From Erysipelotrichaceae bacterium (GTDB lineage Bacteria; Bacillota_I; Bacilli_A; Erysipelotrichales; Erysipelotrichaceae), in the NCBI GenBank assembly GCA_016280635.1, contig JAEEHC010000025.1, positions 1 to 40,725 on the forward strand: DNA of 40,725 bases, read 5' to 3'. Below, piece after piece: positions 18,508 to 25,976 of this stretch (position 1 is its first letter; each line of letters begins with the position of its first letter). The notes beneath the pieces were generated by a model that was not told where the DNA came from, did not search any database, and saw only the letters and a list, made by a program, of their open reading frames with translations. Position numbers and translations under genes: made by a program.

Positions 18508-18561
18508 TTGTTAAAAAGAAAAAGAATGTTCACAAGTTAAGCGGGTTATGCTAAACTTAAC
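18508..18561 (+). promoter_or_regulatory. rex promoter with Rex-like half-sites
   Basis: TTCACA (18529-18534), 17-bp spacer and TAAACT (18552-18557) preceded by TGC. TTGTTAA (18508-18514) and TTCACAA (18529-18535) are the two half-sites of a Rex operator but 14 nt apart rather than 4. GTTAAG (18536-18541) and CTTAAC (18556-18561) form a second inverted pair, also 14 nt apart, across the -10. Autoregulation is plausible. Confidence 0.5.
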
Positions 18562-18566
18562 ACGTG

Positions 18567-19211
18567 ATGAACATGAATAAAGCGACTATTGTACCAAAAG
18601 CAACCATGCAGCGCTATCCGATCTATCTGAAGGCACTGCGCAAACTGTCCGCTCAGGGCGTCAAGAGGATCCTGTCGCCGCAGCTGAGTGAATACGTCAA
18701 CATCCCCTCCACAACCATCAGGCGGGATTTCTCCCTGATCGGTCGCTTCGGCAAGCAGGGGTATGGCTATGACGTGGACAATCTTATTTCCATCTTCAAC
18801 GAGGTGCTGGGAACCGGCTTTGATGAGAAGATCATCCTGATCGGTGTCGGCAACCTCGGTCAGGCCCTGCTCAACTACAACCGCTGGGATTACGTGGTTG
18901 GTGAGATAGTCATGGCCTTCGACATCGACCCCAACCTGATCGGCAAGAAGATCAAGGGCATTGATGTCTATTCCATCGATCAGCTGGAAGAGAAGATGCC
19001 GGCTGAATGCAACCTGGCCATTCTGGCCATTAACGGCGATGCCCAGCCGATCGTCGACCGCCTAAAGGAGGCCGGCATCATCGGAATTCTGGACTTCACC
19101 CACATGCATATCAGGGCCCCCAAGGGCATGATCATCAAGAGCGTTGATGTCATCGCCAACATTCAGGAACTGGTATTCGAAGCCAATACGATCAAGAAAT
19201 TCAAAGACTGA
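18567..19211 (+). CDS. rex: Redox-sensing transcriptional repressor Rex
   Basis: 214 aa. The N-terminal winged helix contains LSEYVNIPSTTIRRDFSLIGRFGKQGYGYDV, diagnostic of Rex; the Rossmann domain has GVGNLGQALL and the C-terminal swapped helix with VFEANTIKKFK. Rex binds DNA when NADH/NAD+ is low. No Shine-Dalgarno precedes the start: the -10 box ends at 18557 and a GTG at 18564 and ATGs at 18567 and 18573 follow, so the mRNA is probably leaderless or nearly so. I report 18567; 18564 is equally possible. The asnS T-box begins 2-3 nt after its stop codon. Confidence 0.93.
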   Translation: MNMNKATIVPKATMQRYPIYLKALRKLSAQGVKRILSPQLSEYVNIPSTTIRRDFSLIGRFGKQGYGYDVDNLISIFNEVLGTGFDEKIILIGVGNLGQALLNYNRWDYVVGEIVMAFDIDPNLIGKKIKGIDVYSIDQLEEKMPAECNLAILAINGDAQPIVDRLKEAGIIGILDFTHMHIRAPKGMIIKSVDVIANIQELVFEANTIKKFKD

Positions 19212-19212
19212 G

Positions 19213-19424
19213 AACAGAGAATCCGAAGAAACGGGAACAACTCAGCGAGAAGCGGACGGTGTGAGCGCTTCAGTTACCCCTCTTCAGGAGAACGCTCTGC
19301 GAGTCGGACCGGAGAAAGGAAACGAGTAGACGGTCCCGAGGACGCCGCGTTAAGGCAAAGAGAACAAAGTAGGATGGTACCGCGGTAAAGAATCGCTCCT
19401 TGCACAGGGAGTGTTTTGTTTTTT
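19213..19424 (+). ncRNA. T-box leader of asnS (Asn specifier)
   Basis: Stem I is closed by CAGAG (19214-19218) and CTCTG (19295-19299), with the apical motif GGTGTGAGC at 19258-19266. On the descending strand GAGAACGC offers AAC (19291-19293) as asparagine specifier codon, matching the gene. The T-box sequence AGGATGGTACCGCGGT is at 19371-19386, followed by a terminator (CGCTCCTTG with CAGGGAGTG, then a T-rich run to 19424). Uncharged tRNA-Asn would allow readthrough into asnS. Confidence 0.92.
19394..19424 (+). terminator. T-box terminator before asnS
   Basis: The 9-nt arms 19394-19402 and 19405-19413 pair (two G-T), then TTTTGTTTTTT. It is the off-state of the T-box and lies just upstream of AAGGAGG for asnS. 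Confidence 0.85.
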
Positions 19425-19438
19425 AAGGAGGAAAATGT

Positions 19439-20815
19439 ATGTTTGAATTCATGACGATCAGAGAACTGTTTGAACTGGTCAGAGCTAACAATGTGATGCA
19501 GCTTGACGGCCTGCAGTATGTTCAGCTGCAGGGCTGGGTACGCACCAACCGCAATAACGGTTCGGTCGGCTTCATTGAGCTTAATGACGGCACTTACTTC
19601 AAAAACTGCCAGCTGGTCTATACCCCGGCTTTGGAGAACTTTGAACAGCTCGGCCACTGCCTGACCGGAACGGCCCTGACGGTCGTCGGCAAGTTCAAGC
19701 TTACTCCGGAAAACAAGCAGCCCTTTGAACTGGAACTGACTGAAGTCCAGGTGGAAGGCGAATGTACCGCTGACTACCCGCTGCAGAAGAAGAGGCACTC
19801 CTTTGAGTATCTGCGTGAACTGGCGCACCTGCGCCCGCGCACCAATACCTTCTCCGCTGTCTTCAGAGTCAGAAGCACTCTGGCGATGGCCATTCACGAA
19901 TTCTTCCAGGATCAGGGCTTCGTCTACGTTCATACCCCGATCATCACCGGCAACGACGCTGAAGGTGCCGGCGAGGTGTTTACGGTAACTACCCGGACGG
20001 ACGACAAGTACGAAGAGGACTTCTTCGGCAAGCGCGCTTCCCTGACCGTTTCCGGCCAGTTGCACGTCGAGGCCTACGCTTTGGCCTTCCGCGATGTCTA
20101 CACCTTCGGACCGACCTTCCGGGCGGAGAACTCCAACACCAAGAAGCATGCCAACGAATTCTGGATGTGCGAGCCGGAAATCGCTTTTGCCGATCTGGAA
20201 GACGACATGAACCTGATGGAAGACATGGTCAAGTACTGCATTGACTACGTCTTTGACAACTGCCCGGAAGAAATGGAATTCTTCAATAACATGATCGATA
20301 AGACCCTCAAGGAAAGGCTGAATCATGTCCTCAATACTCCCTTTGCCCGCATCAACTATGAAGATGCCCTGAAGGAACTCAAGGAAGTGGAAAGCCAGTT
20401 TGAAAACAAGGTCTTCTGGGGCATGGACATCCAGACCGAGCATGAGAAGTACCTGACCGAAAAGCATGGACCGGTCTTCGTCATGAACTATCCCAAGGAA
20501 GCCAAAGCCTTCTACATGCGGCTGAACGATGATGATAAGACGGTCGCGGCTACCGACCTGCTGATGCCGGTGGTTGGCGAACTGTGCGGCGGTTCACAGA
20601 GAGAAGAGCGCTATGATGTGCTGCTTAAGCGCATGAATGAAATGCACGTGCCGGTCAAGAGCCTGCAGTGGTATCTCGATTTGAGAAAATACGGCTGCTG
20701 CAAGCATTCCGGTTTCGGTGTCGGCTTTGAAAGATTGCTGATGTATCTCACCGGTATGGAAAACATCCGTGACGTTCTCTCCTACCCCCGTACCCCGAGG
20801 AATCTGGATTTCTAG
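19439..20815 (+). CDS. asnS: Asparaginyl-tRNA synthetase
   Basis: 458-aa class IIb synthetase charging tRNA-Asn with asparagine. The N-terminal OB anticodon-binding domain (about 20-110) contains [24 protein letters not shown]; the catalytic core has motif 2 with [21 protein letters not shown], and motif 3 with [47 protein letters not shown] separates it from aspartyl enzymes. Controlled by the T-box at 19213-19424; ribosome binding site AAGGAGG. The antisense strand is open for nearly 400 codons but that frame is a shadow of the coding bias. Confidence 0.97.
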   Translation: MFEFMTIRELFELVRANNVMQLDGLQYVQLQGWVRTNRNNGSVGFIELNDGTYFKNCQLVYTPALENFEQLGHCLTGTALTVVGKFKLTPENKQPFELELTEVQVEGECTADYPLQKKRHSFEYLRELAHLRPRTNTFSAVFRVRSTLAMAIHEFFQDQGFVYVHTPIITGNDAEGAGEVFTVTTRTDDKYEEDFFGKRASLTVSGQLHVEAYALAFRDVYTFGPTFRAENSNTKKHANEFWMCEPEIAFADLEDDMNLMEDMVKYCIDYVFDNCPEEMEFFNNMIDKTLKERLNHVLNTPFARINYEDALKELKEVESQFENKVFWGMDIQTEHEKYLTEKHGPVFVMNYPKEAKAFYMRLNDDDKTVAATDLLMPVVGELCGGSQREERYDVLLKRMNEMHVPVKSLQWYLDLRKYGCCKHSGFGVGFERLLMYLTGMENIRDVLSYPRTPRNLDF

Positions 20816-20831
20816 TTTGAATGAAAATGCA

Positions 20832-20855
20832 AGGCCTGCCTGTTCCGGCAGGCCT
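20832..20855 (+). other. Strong hairpin after asnS without a T tract
   Basis: AGGCCTGCC and GGCAGGCCT form a perfect 9-bp stem around TGTTCC, but GATCATTG follows, not Ts. It may stabilise the asnS 3' end or be an imperfect terminator; transcription could continue into the small frame at 20880. Confidence 0.55.
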
Positions 20856-20879
20856 GATCATTGAAAGGAGATTTTGCCC

Positions 20880-20996
20880 ATGGAAACAAACAACGAACTA
20901 AAGTGTTTTCCTGCCTATAAACTGATAAAAAATCATGTCAGTGAGGAAAAAATGGAAAAGATCATCGACCGTTATCCGGAAGAGTTACTGGCTTAA
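20880..20996 (+). CDS. Putative 38-aa small protein
   Basis: An ATG with AAAGGAG about 10 nt upstream opens a frame of 38 codons rich in charged residues (ending in RYPEELLA), without membrane segment or signal peptide. Its predicted helices suggest a small soluble protein or the remnant of a larger one. It lies between a hairpin and a terminator that follows at 21027. I do not recognise the product. The ribosome binding site and flanking terminator are the only support. Confidence 0.4.
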   Translation: METNNELKCFPAYKLIKNHVSEEKMEKIIDRYPEELLA

Positions 20997-21026
20997 CTTG
21001 AAAGGGATAACGTGGAGAGAATAATT

Positions 21027-21062
21027 GCTCTTCTGCAAGGACAACAGACAGGAGGGCTTTTT
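21027..21062 (+). terminator. Terminator after asnS and the small frame
   Basis: GCTCTTCTG pairs with CAGGAGGGC (two G-T) around a 13-nt loop, followed by TTTTT. Confidence 0.65.
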
Positions 21063-21082
21063 GTTTGCCGAAGATCCTCATT

Positions 21083-21106
21083 AAAAGACGGGCATTTCTG
21101 TCCGTC
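21083..21106 (-). terminator. Terminator of the MDR dehydrogenase gene
   Basis: GACGGGCA (21087-21094) and TGTCCGTC (21099-21106) pair around TTTC; on the minus strand TTTT follows. It is 26 nt past the gene's stop codon. Confidence 0.75.
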
Positions 21107-21131
21107 CTGATTGATGTAATGAGGGGATGAT

Positions 21132-22133
21132 TTACCAATTTATGATGACTCCGGTGTAGTTGTCCTTATCGTACATCAAGCCGCGATAGGCCTGAAGGAG
21201 TTCATCAGCATCAGGTTTGATCTGATGGCTGGTGAACAGTTCCACCGGTAAACTGCCATCATTAATGAGCCCTTCAAGGTAGCCGAGATAGCGTTTCATG
21301 CTGATACGGCTGCCCGGCTGCGGCTCAAAACTGTAGCGGCGGTTAAGAGCGCCGATGATCTTAAGCATCTTGGAATGAACGGCGTAGAAGGACGCCGAGG
21401 CATTGGTCTGATAGGGCTGCCGGGGCGAACCGAGCAGCACCACCTGTCCGTTCTTGCCGGTGATCGCAATGGCCTTTTCAATGCAGGCGGAAATGCCGGT
21501 AGCGTCAATGGCGATGTCGGCCCCATCCGTGAGGCTCAGTTCAGTCAGGCGGCTCAGCTGCTGGTCAGCCGGGCAGCAGATTACTTCCCTGACCCCGGCC
21601 TGGCGGGCCAGTCTGGCCCGGGTCTCACTTGGCTCCAGGGCGATCAGCCGGCAGCCGGCCATCTGGTAATACAGGGCGGTGATGATGCCCAGAGTGCCTA
21701 AGCCAAACAGGACCACGGTATCACCTAATTTGACCTCAGCCGGCAGGATGCCGTTGAGGGCGATCCAGCCCATGACCATGTAGGGGGCCTTTTTCATGTC
21801 TGTATTGCGGTCCAGCTTGTAGAGAATTGAACCGTCACTTTTCTGAGGGTCAAAGTTGTGCAGACTGGCATGCGGCCCGCTGAAAAGGACGTGATTACCG
21901 GCTTCAAAGCCTTCGATCCGGCTTTCCAGAACGGTTCCGGTGCTGCAATAGCCGGGATAGGCCGGATAGGATGCCCCTTCCTTCAATTTAAAGACCCGGG
22001 AAAGCTCGGTCCCGGCACTGATCAGAGAGTACGCTGTCTGGATGCGGCACTCGCCCGGCTGCAGTTGCCCTAAGGGAAATTCCTCAATGGCGACGACTTC
22101 CTTGTCCTTGATGACCACCTTTTTGCTTAACAT
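21132..22133 (-). CDS. Medium-chain (zinc-type) alcohol dehydrogenase-like oxidoreductase
   Basis: 333-aa MDR-superfamily protein. The N-terminal GroES-like domain has LISAGTELSRVF and YPGYCSTGTV; the Rossmann domain has FGLGTLGIITALYYQMAG (about 142-160) for NAD(P)H. The cysteine and histidine ligands for catalytic zinc of alcohol dehydrogenases (CGxDxH, GHE) are absent, as in the group of sugar- or chlorophyllide-type MDR proteins. Substrate unknown. AAGGAGTC lies upstream of the ATG; monocistronic. Confidence 0.82.
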   Translation of the reverse strand: MLSKKVVIKDKEVVAIEEFPLGQLQPGECRIQTAYSLISAGTELSRVFKLKEGASYPAYPGYCSTGTVLESRIEGFEAGNHVLFSGPHASLHNFDPQKSDGSILYKLDRNTDMKKAPYMVMGWIALNGILPAEVKLGDTVVLFGLGTLGIITALYYQMAGCRLIALEPSETRARLARQAGVREVICCPADQQLSRLTELSLTDGADIAIDATGISACIEKAIAITGKNGQVVLLGSPRQPYQTNASASFYAVHSKMLKIIGALNRRYSFEPQPGSRISMKRYLGYLEGLINDGSLPVELFTSHQIKPDADELLQAYRGLMYDKDNYTGVIINW

Positions 22134-22155
22134 GATGACTGACTCCTTTTATTGA

Positions 22156-22164
22156 ATTATAGCA
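22156..22164 (-). promoter_or_regulatory. Extended -10 promoter of the MDR gene
   Basis: On the minus strand TGC plus perfect TATAAT, 22 nt before the start codon at 22133, with no clear -35 box. Confidence 0.5.
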
Positions 22165-22180
22165 CAACTGTCCTGCCGGA

Positions 22181-22207
22181 AGAGAAAGGGAAGGCCGCGG
22201 CCTTCCC
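22181..22207 (-). terminator. Terminator of the hexokinase gene
   Basis: GGGAAGGCC and GGCCTTCCC form a perfect 9-bp stem (22188-22207), and on the minus strand TTTCTCTT follows. Confidence 0.82.
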
Positions 22208-22232
22208 TGAATCTCGTATATGAATTCTTTGA

Positions 22233-23528
22233 TTAACTGTTGAGCAGTACGGCAATGGCGCTGCCGGCCAGATTGGCGTCATCAGCGGTGACGAACTGGT
22301 AATGACGGCCCAGTTCTTCATTGACGAACCGGCGCATCCAGTAATCAAGTCTGGCAAAATAACTGTAACCCTTCAGCAGGGTGGTGCCTTCGGCAACGAT
22401 GCGCACCGGTGCCGAAGCCTTGCGGCCGCCATCCATCTTGACGATGCAGGCCGCCAGGTTGACGGTGATCAGACGGGCCGCCCGGTCCAGAGCCTGTTCG
22501 ATGAACTGATACATTAATTCAACGTCTTCCTCATTGCCGCAGGCGTTAGCCAGAAGGTTATTGCCATAGGGGTTGCGCAGGAAGGCATCGACTCTGGCCA
22601 TTGAGAATTCCGGCAGTTCGGCAATCTTATTATCCGGGGAGAACAGGCCTTCCTTGCTGGCCTGCAACAGGGTCTGACCGATGACATGGCCCAGATAGAG
22701 ACCGGAGATGCACTTTTCCAGCGGGTGAACACCCGGGCTGGAACTGGCGGCATCCATGCGTTTTTCAAACTCACCCATTTCGAAGCGGTCAAATCCGGCT
22801 GATTCCATGTTGATGATCATTGAGCCGTCCCCTTCCAGATGAGCTTTGGTGATGTTCTGATAGCTGTCGCTGTAGGCGGTATTGGAACCGGTGCCGACGA
22901 TCAGGCCGATCTGGCCGTCAACGGCCCGGATGTCGCGGATGGCCGGCCCGCCTAACAGGGTAGCTACGGTATCGTTGAGAACGGCGATGGAGATCTCCTT
23001 TTCCATGCCGTTATCCCTGAACCACTTCTTCATGTCGCTGCCCAGCATCCGGCCTTCAGCGCCGGTGATCTTGACATCCTTATTGAAGCGGATGACCTTG
23101 CCGTCCTTATCGGGCTGGATCTCACAGGGGAAGGAGAAACAGAAGCCGATCTTGTCAGCCTGCTTGAGCAGGGGCTTTACCAGAAGGCAGATGCCTTCGA
23201 TGAATTCTTCCCAGCTCATCTGTCTTTCCACGCCCAGCATCGGCTGCTTGGCCAGCTGACTGACCTGCATCTTGCCGTTTTCATCGAAGCAGACCAGAGC
23301 CGTACGCAGGTTGGTGCCGCCGGCATCGATGGCGATGACCGGCTCGCCCAGCTTGGCGGCGCCGTTGGCGGACAGGTAGGTGGGAATCATCATCAGCGAT
23401 GACTGCGAGCCTTCCAGGCCCTGCTTCATTTCCTGCAGCATGCCTTCCAGGCACTTGTTCAGGTCAACGTCTTCTGGCAGCTGTCTGTATCTGGCCAGAA
23501 AATCTCTTGCTTTCTGTTTTGGATCCAT
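22233..23528 (-). CDS. Eukaryotic-type hexokinase
   Basis: 431 aa, about the size of one eukaryotic hexokinase unit, clearly larger than the bacterial ROK or GlcK glucokinases. Phosphate-1 motif IDAGGTNLR (68-75), substrate segment FSFPCEI (131-137), phosphate-2 with catalytic aspartate in VLNDTVATLL (Asp186), and GLIVGTGSN as the following glycine loop. It should phosphorylate glucose or another hexose with ATP in the cytosol. The start at 23528 is preceded by GGAGG; in-frame codons further upstream overlap the promoter. Monocistronic. Confidence 0.88.
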   Translation of the reverse strand: MDPKQKARDFLARYRQLPEDVDLNKCLEGMLQEMKQGLEGSQSSLMMIPTYLSANGAAKLGEPVIAIDAGGTNLRTALVCFDENGKMQVSQLAKQPMLGVERQMSWEEFIEGICLLVKPLLKQADKIGFCFSFPCEIQPDKDGKVIRFNKDVKITGAEGRMLGSDMKKWFRDNGMEKEISIAVLNDTVATLLGGPAIRDIRAVDGQIGLIVGTGSNTAYSDSYQNITKAHLEGDGSMIINMESAGFDRFEMGEFEKRMDAASSSPGVHPLEKCISGLYLGHVIGQTLLQASKEGLFSPDNKIAELPEFSMARVDAFLRNPYGNNLLANACGNEEDVELMYQFIEQALDRAARLITVNLAACIVKMDGGRKASAPVRIVAEGTTLLKGYSYFARLDYWMRRFVNEELGRHYQFVTADDANLAGSAIAVLLNS

Positions 23529-23556
23529 ATTATACCTCCGGATATCTTGCAAGACC

Positions 23557-23565
23557 ATTATAGCA
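23557..23565 (-). promoter_or_regulatory. Extended -10 promoter of the hexokinase gene
   Basis: On the minus strand TGC plus TATAAT (23557-23562); TTCAGC lies 18 bp further upstream as a weak -35. The leader is about 22 nt with GGAGG. Confidence 0.5.
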
Positions 23566-23733
23566 TGTTTCCCCGCCTTGGCTGAACTATCGCTCGCTGA
23601 GGGAATTTCTGATAAATTTTCCAATAAAAAAAGAAAAATTTACAGTGGCGTGAAAGAATAAAAAAGACTGTCATGACAATGCTTTTTGAAGTTTCAGTCA
23701 ACAACGGCAACTTATCGTGTTCAGTTTTTTAAC

Positions 23734-23762
23734 TTGTATAAAAATCAGCGGACATATATAAT
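23734..23762 (+). promoter_or_regulatory. Promoter of the pyrophosphatase-like gene
   Basis: TTGTAT (23734-23739), 17-bp spacer, perfect TATAAT (23757-23762). An ATG follows exactly 6 nt after the box, and a GTG with a strong ribosome binding site 27 nt after it. Confidence 0.65.
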
Positions 23763-23789
23763 ACCATTATGGCTCGGGAGGTGAAAACC

Positions 23790-24170
23790 GTGGAGTTTGA
23801 AAATAACGCCTATTTCTGGCAGAAAGTCGATACGCTGTTTCTTTCCAGCGATCTGACGATCAACAATCCCAAGGGCAGCACGCATGCTGTCTACAACAAT
23901 CTCATCTACCCGGTAGACTACGGTACACTGGGGGACGACAATTCAAATGAGAGGATCAGTGTCTATGTCGGCTCGCTCAACACTTCCCGCGTTGATGCCA
24001 TGGTCGTCTGCGCTGACATCCTGAAGAAGGACATCGAAGTAAAACTGTTGGCCGGATGCACGGAAGATGAGACTCTGCGCATTCTGGAATTCCTCAACCA
24101 GACGGATTTCCAGAAGTCGGTCATCCTGCGCCGGGGCAAGAGTACGCCAAGCTGGGCCGTTAAAGAGTAA
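23790..24170 (+). CDS. Family I inorganic pyrophosphatase-like protein, degenerate active site
   Basis: 126 aa. NPKGSTHAVYNNLIYPVDYGTLGD matches the substrate-binding strand of soluble family I pyrophosphatases (K/RGS...YPxxYG), and VKLLAGCTEDE with the following helix matches the Firmicute subgroup. The metal-binding DxDPxD motif that should follow is replaced by DDNSNERISV, so only one acidic pair is left. Catalysis of PPi hydrolysis is therefore doubtful. Start: GTG at 23790 preceded by GGGAGGTG; the alternative ATG at 23769 sits at the predicted transcription start and would add seven residues. The 3' end overlaps the convergent rluA-family gene by 11 bp. Confidence 0.68.
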   Translation: MEFENNAYFWQKVDTLFLSSDLTINNPKGSTHAVYNNLIYPVDYGTLGDDNSNERISVYVGSLNTSRVDAMVVCADILKKDIEVKLLAGCTEDETLRILEFLNQTDFQKSVILRRGKSTPSWAVKE

Positions 24171-25029
24171 AGCTGTCCTCAGCCGGACAGGTTACCGTGA
24201 TCATTTCATTGACAAGAGGACTGAAGAACTCCACCTTATGGGAGTGCAGCATCAGCCTCTTGTTTTCCTTTGCCCCATACAGCACATCTCCGACGATCGG
24301 ATGGCCGATGGAAGCCAGGTGAACGCGGATCTGATGGGTCCGGCCGGTGGCCAGCCGGCATTCAACCAGCGTTGAGGTCTTATCGTGCTTCAGCGGTGTC
24401 ACCTCAGTGCGGGCGGCTTTTCCGGTAGCGGAAACGCGGAAGCGGTTGGAGACATGGCGGTCCCGGCCAATGGGCTTATCGATGATCCTGGACTTGCGCA
24501 TGATCCCTTCAACTTTCGCCAGGTAGGTCCGCTTAATGGCCTTGGTCTCCATGGCGTGGGAAAAACAGGCGACCATAAGGCTTTCCTTGCAGTAGAGCAG
24601 ACAGCCGGAAGTATCGCGGTCCAGCCGGTGAAGATTATAGACGCCGTGCTTCTGGCCGGTCTTCTTATAATACCAGGCCACGAAGTTGTTGACGTTCTGC
24701 GGGTTTTCGTTGCGGCACTGCTCGGTGCCGTCGGAGTGGATGATGTAGCCGATGGGCTTATCAACCACCAGGATCAGGTCGTCTTCATAGAGGATCTTAA
24801 GGTCAAATTCGATCGGACGGCAGTTGAGCGGCTCTTCCTTCTGATAGTAAAACAGCAGCCGGTCGCCGGGATGCAGGTCGCAGTCCTGAAGGACCGCGGT
24901 GCCGTTGAGCACCAGCCGGCCCTCCTTTTTGCAGAGGTAAAGAGTATGGCGGGAAAAAAAGAACTGCTGCCTCAGCAGTTCATCCAGCCGGCAATCCTTA
25001 CTGATATCAACGGTCAGATAGCTGTTCAT
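24160..25029 (-). CDS. RluA family pseudouridine synthase
   Basis: 289 aa. An S4-like N-terminal part (about 13-60) precedes the catalytic domain with HRLDRDTSG (134-142, catalytic Asp137), the RTYLAKVEG strand and ATGRTHQIRVHLASIGHPIVGD near the end. It isomerises uridine in rRNA or tRNA; the target cannot be told from sequence. The start overlaps the stop of the small membrane protein gene (ATGA), so it is the second gene of a two-gene operon. Confidence 0.92.
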   Translation of the reverse strand: MNSYLTVDISKDCRLDELLRQQFFFSRHTLYLCKKEGRLVLNGTAVLQDCDLHPGDRLLFYYQKEEPLNCRPIEFDLKILYEDDLILVVDKPIGYIIHSDGTEQCRNENPQNVNNFVAWYYKKTGQKHGVYNLHRLDRDTSGCLLYCKESLMVACFSHAMETKAIKRTYLAKVEGIMRKSRIIDKPIGRDRHVSNRFRVSATGKAARTEVTPLKHDKTSTLVECRLATGRTHQIRVHLASIGHPIVGDVLYGAKENKRLMLHSHKVEFFSPLVNEMITVTCPAEDSFTL

Positions 25030-25256
25030 CGGTTCAGCTTCCGCAGGGTGACAAACAGATAAATGGTCACCGCCGTCAGGGCAATGACGATCAGCGCCAG
25101 CATGATGGTCGCAAAGCTGCGCGTCCGGCGCAGCTGGTCAGCGTCCAGCTCATCGCCTTTTCTGATCAGCCGATGGAAGACACTCATGACGATCAAAGAG
25201 AGAAGCACCAGAATGCCGCACAGGGGAACCAGAATGAGACTGAGTCTTGGTGACAT
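25026..25256 (-). CDS. Small membrane protein, two transmembrane helices
   Basis: 76 aa with two hydrophobic segments (about 5-27 and 49-69) joined by a charged loop that holds RKGDELDADQLRRTRSF; the tail is basic. I do not recognise a family. AGGAGG precedes the ATG, and a 4-bp overlap couples it to the rluA-family gene. The charged loop and tail would lie on the same side or opposite sides depending on topology, which cannot be fixed here. Confidence 0.7.
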   Translation of the reverse strand: MSPRLSLILVPLCGILVLLSLIVMSVFHRLIRKGDELDADQLRRTRSFATIMLALIVIALTAVTIYLFVTLRKLNR

Positions 25257-25278
25257 GATACTACCTCCTTTTATTCTG

Positions 25279-25322
25279 GCTAAATTATATCACAGCGGCC
25301 AAAGGGGATGATATAATTTAGC
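25279..25322. promoter_or_regulatory. Diverging extended -10 promoters in a 14-bp inverted repeat
   Basis: GCTAAATTATATCA (25279-25292) and TGATATAATTTAGC (25309-25322) are perfect inverted copies separated by 16 bp. Each arm holds an extended -10 (TGATATAAT) pointing outward: right to tdk, left to the membrane protein/rluA operon. Each promoter's -35 position falls on the other promoter's -10, so both cannot be occupied at once. Confidence 0.7.
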
Positions 25323-25341
25323 TGGAGAGAAGGTAACCACA

Positions 25342-25926
25342 ATGGCTAAACTGTATTTTAAGTTTGGGGCAATGGACTCATCCAAGACCGCCAATGCCCT
25401 GATGACCAGATTCAACTACATGGAAAAGGGCAAGAAGGTCTGGCTGATCAAGCCGGCGACCGATAACCGCGATGGAGCGACCATCCTGAAGTCCCGCATT
25501 GGTCTGCAGGCTGAGGCGGATGTCATCGCCTATGGCGACAGCATCCTTTCCCGCTGTCCTAAGGATATTGATGTCATCATTTGCGATGAGTGTCAGTTTC
25601 TGACCCCTGAACAGGTAGACGATCTGCGCATCATCGTTTCCGAGCATGACATTCCGGTACTGTGCTTCGGCTTGAGAGCTGACTTCCAGACCCATCTGTT
25701 CCCCGGCAGCAAGCGTCTGTTGGAACTGGCGGATTCGATCACCGAGATCAAGAGCATCTGCCGCTGCGGCGCCAAGGCCACGGTCAATGCCCGCTTTGAT
25801 GAAAAGGGCTATGTGTGCGTGGATGGCGACCAGGTGGTCATCGGCGGCAACGACGTCTATGAGGGCGTCTGCTGGAGCTGCTGGCATAAGATGATCAAGT
25901 ATCATAAGACCAGATACGAGAAATAA
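25342..25926 (+). CDS. tdk: Thymidine kinase
   Basis: 194-aa type II thymidine kinase, ATP + thymidine to dTMP, nucleotide salvage. Walker A FGAMDSSKT (8-16), Walker B VIICDECQFL with catalytic Glu, FGLRADFQTHLFPGS as lasso region, and a zinc site formed by CRCGAKA and CWSCWH near the C-terminus. AGAAGG is the ribosome binding site. Single gene, ended by a strong terminator. Confidence 0.95.
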   Translation: MAKLYFKFGAMDSSKTANALMTRFNYMEKGKKVWLIKPATDNRDGATILKSRIGLQAEADVIAYGDSILSRCPKDIDVIICDECQFLTPEQVDDLRIIVSEHDIPVLCFGLRADFQTHLFPGSKRLLELADSITEIKSICRCGAKATVNARFDEKGYVCVDGDQVVIGGNDVYEGVCWSCWHKMIKYHKTRYEK

Positions 25927-25932
25927 AAAAGA

Positions 25933-25967
25933 ATGAGGCAGGACATCGCGTCCTGCCTCATCTTCTT
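25933..25967 (+). terminator. Terminator of tdk
   Basis: Perfect 12-bp stem ATGAGGCAGGAC with GTCCTGCCTCAT around ATCGC, followed by CTTCTTT. Confidence 0.85.
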
Positions 25968-25976
25968 TAAGGGGGA

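Noticed and set aside
19274-20467. A frame of almost 400 codons antisense to asnS
   Set aside because: It lies fully opposite a conserved synthetase, includes the T-box region, lacks a ribosome binding site and its product has no recognisable motif.
20832-20855. Intrinsic terminator directly after asnS
   Set aside because: The hairpin is strong but GATCATTG follows instead of a T tract; it is kept only as a hairpin, and the T-tailed structure at 21027 is taken as terminator.
23769-23789. ATG start of the pyrophosphatase-like gene at 23769
   Set aside because: GGGAGGTG inside this stretch fits the GTG at 23790 better, though the leaderless option is kept open in the findings.
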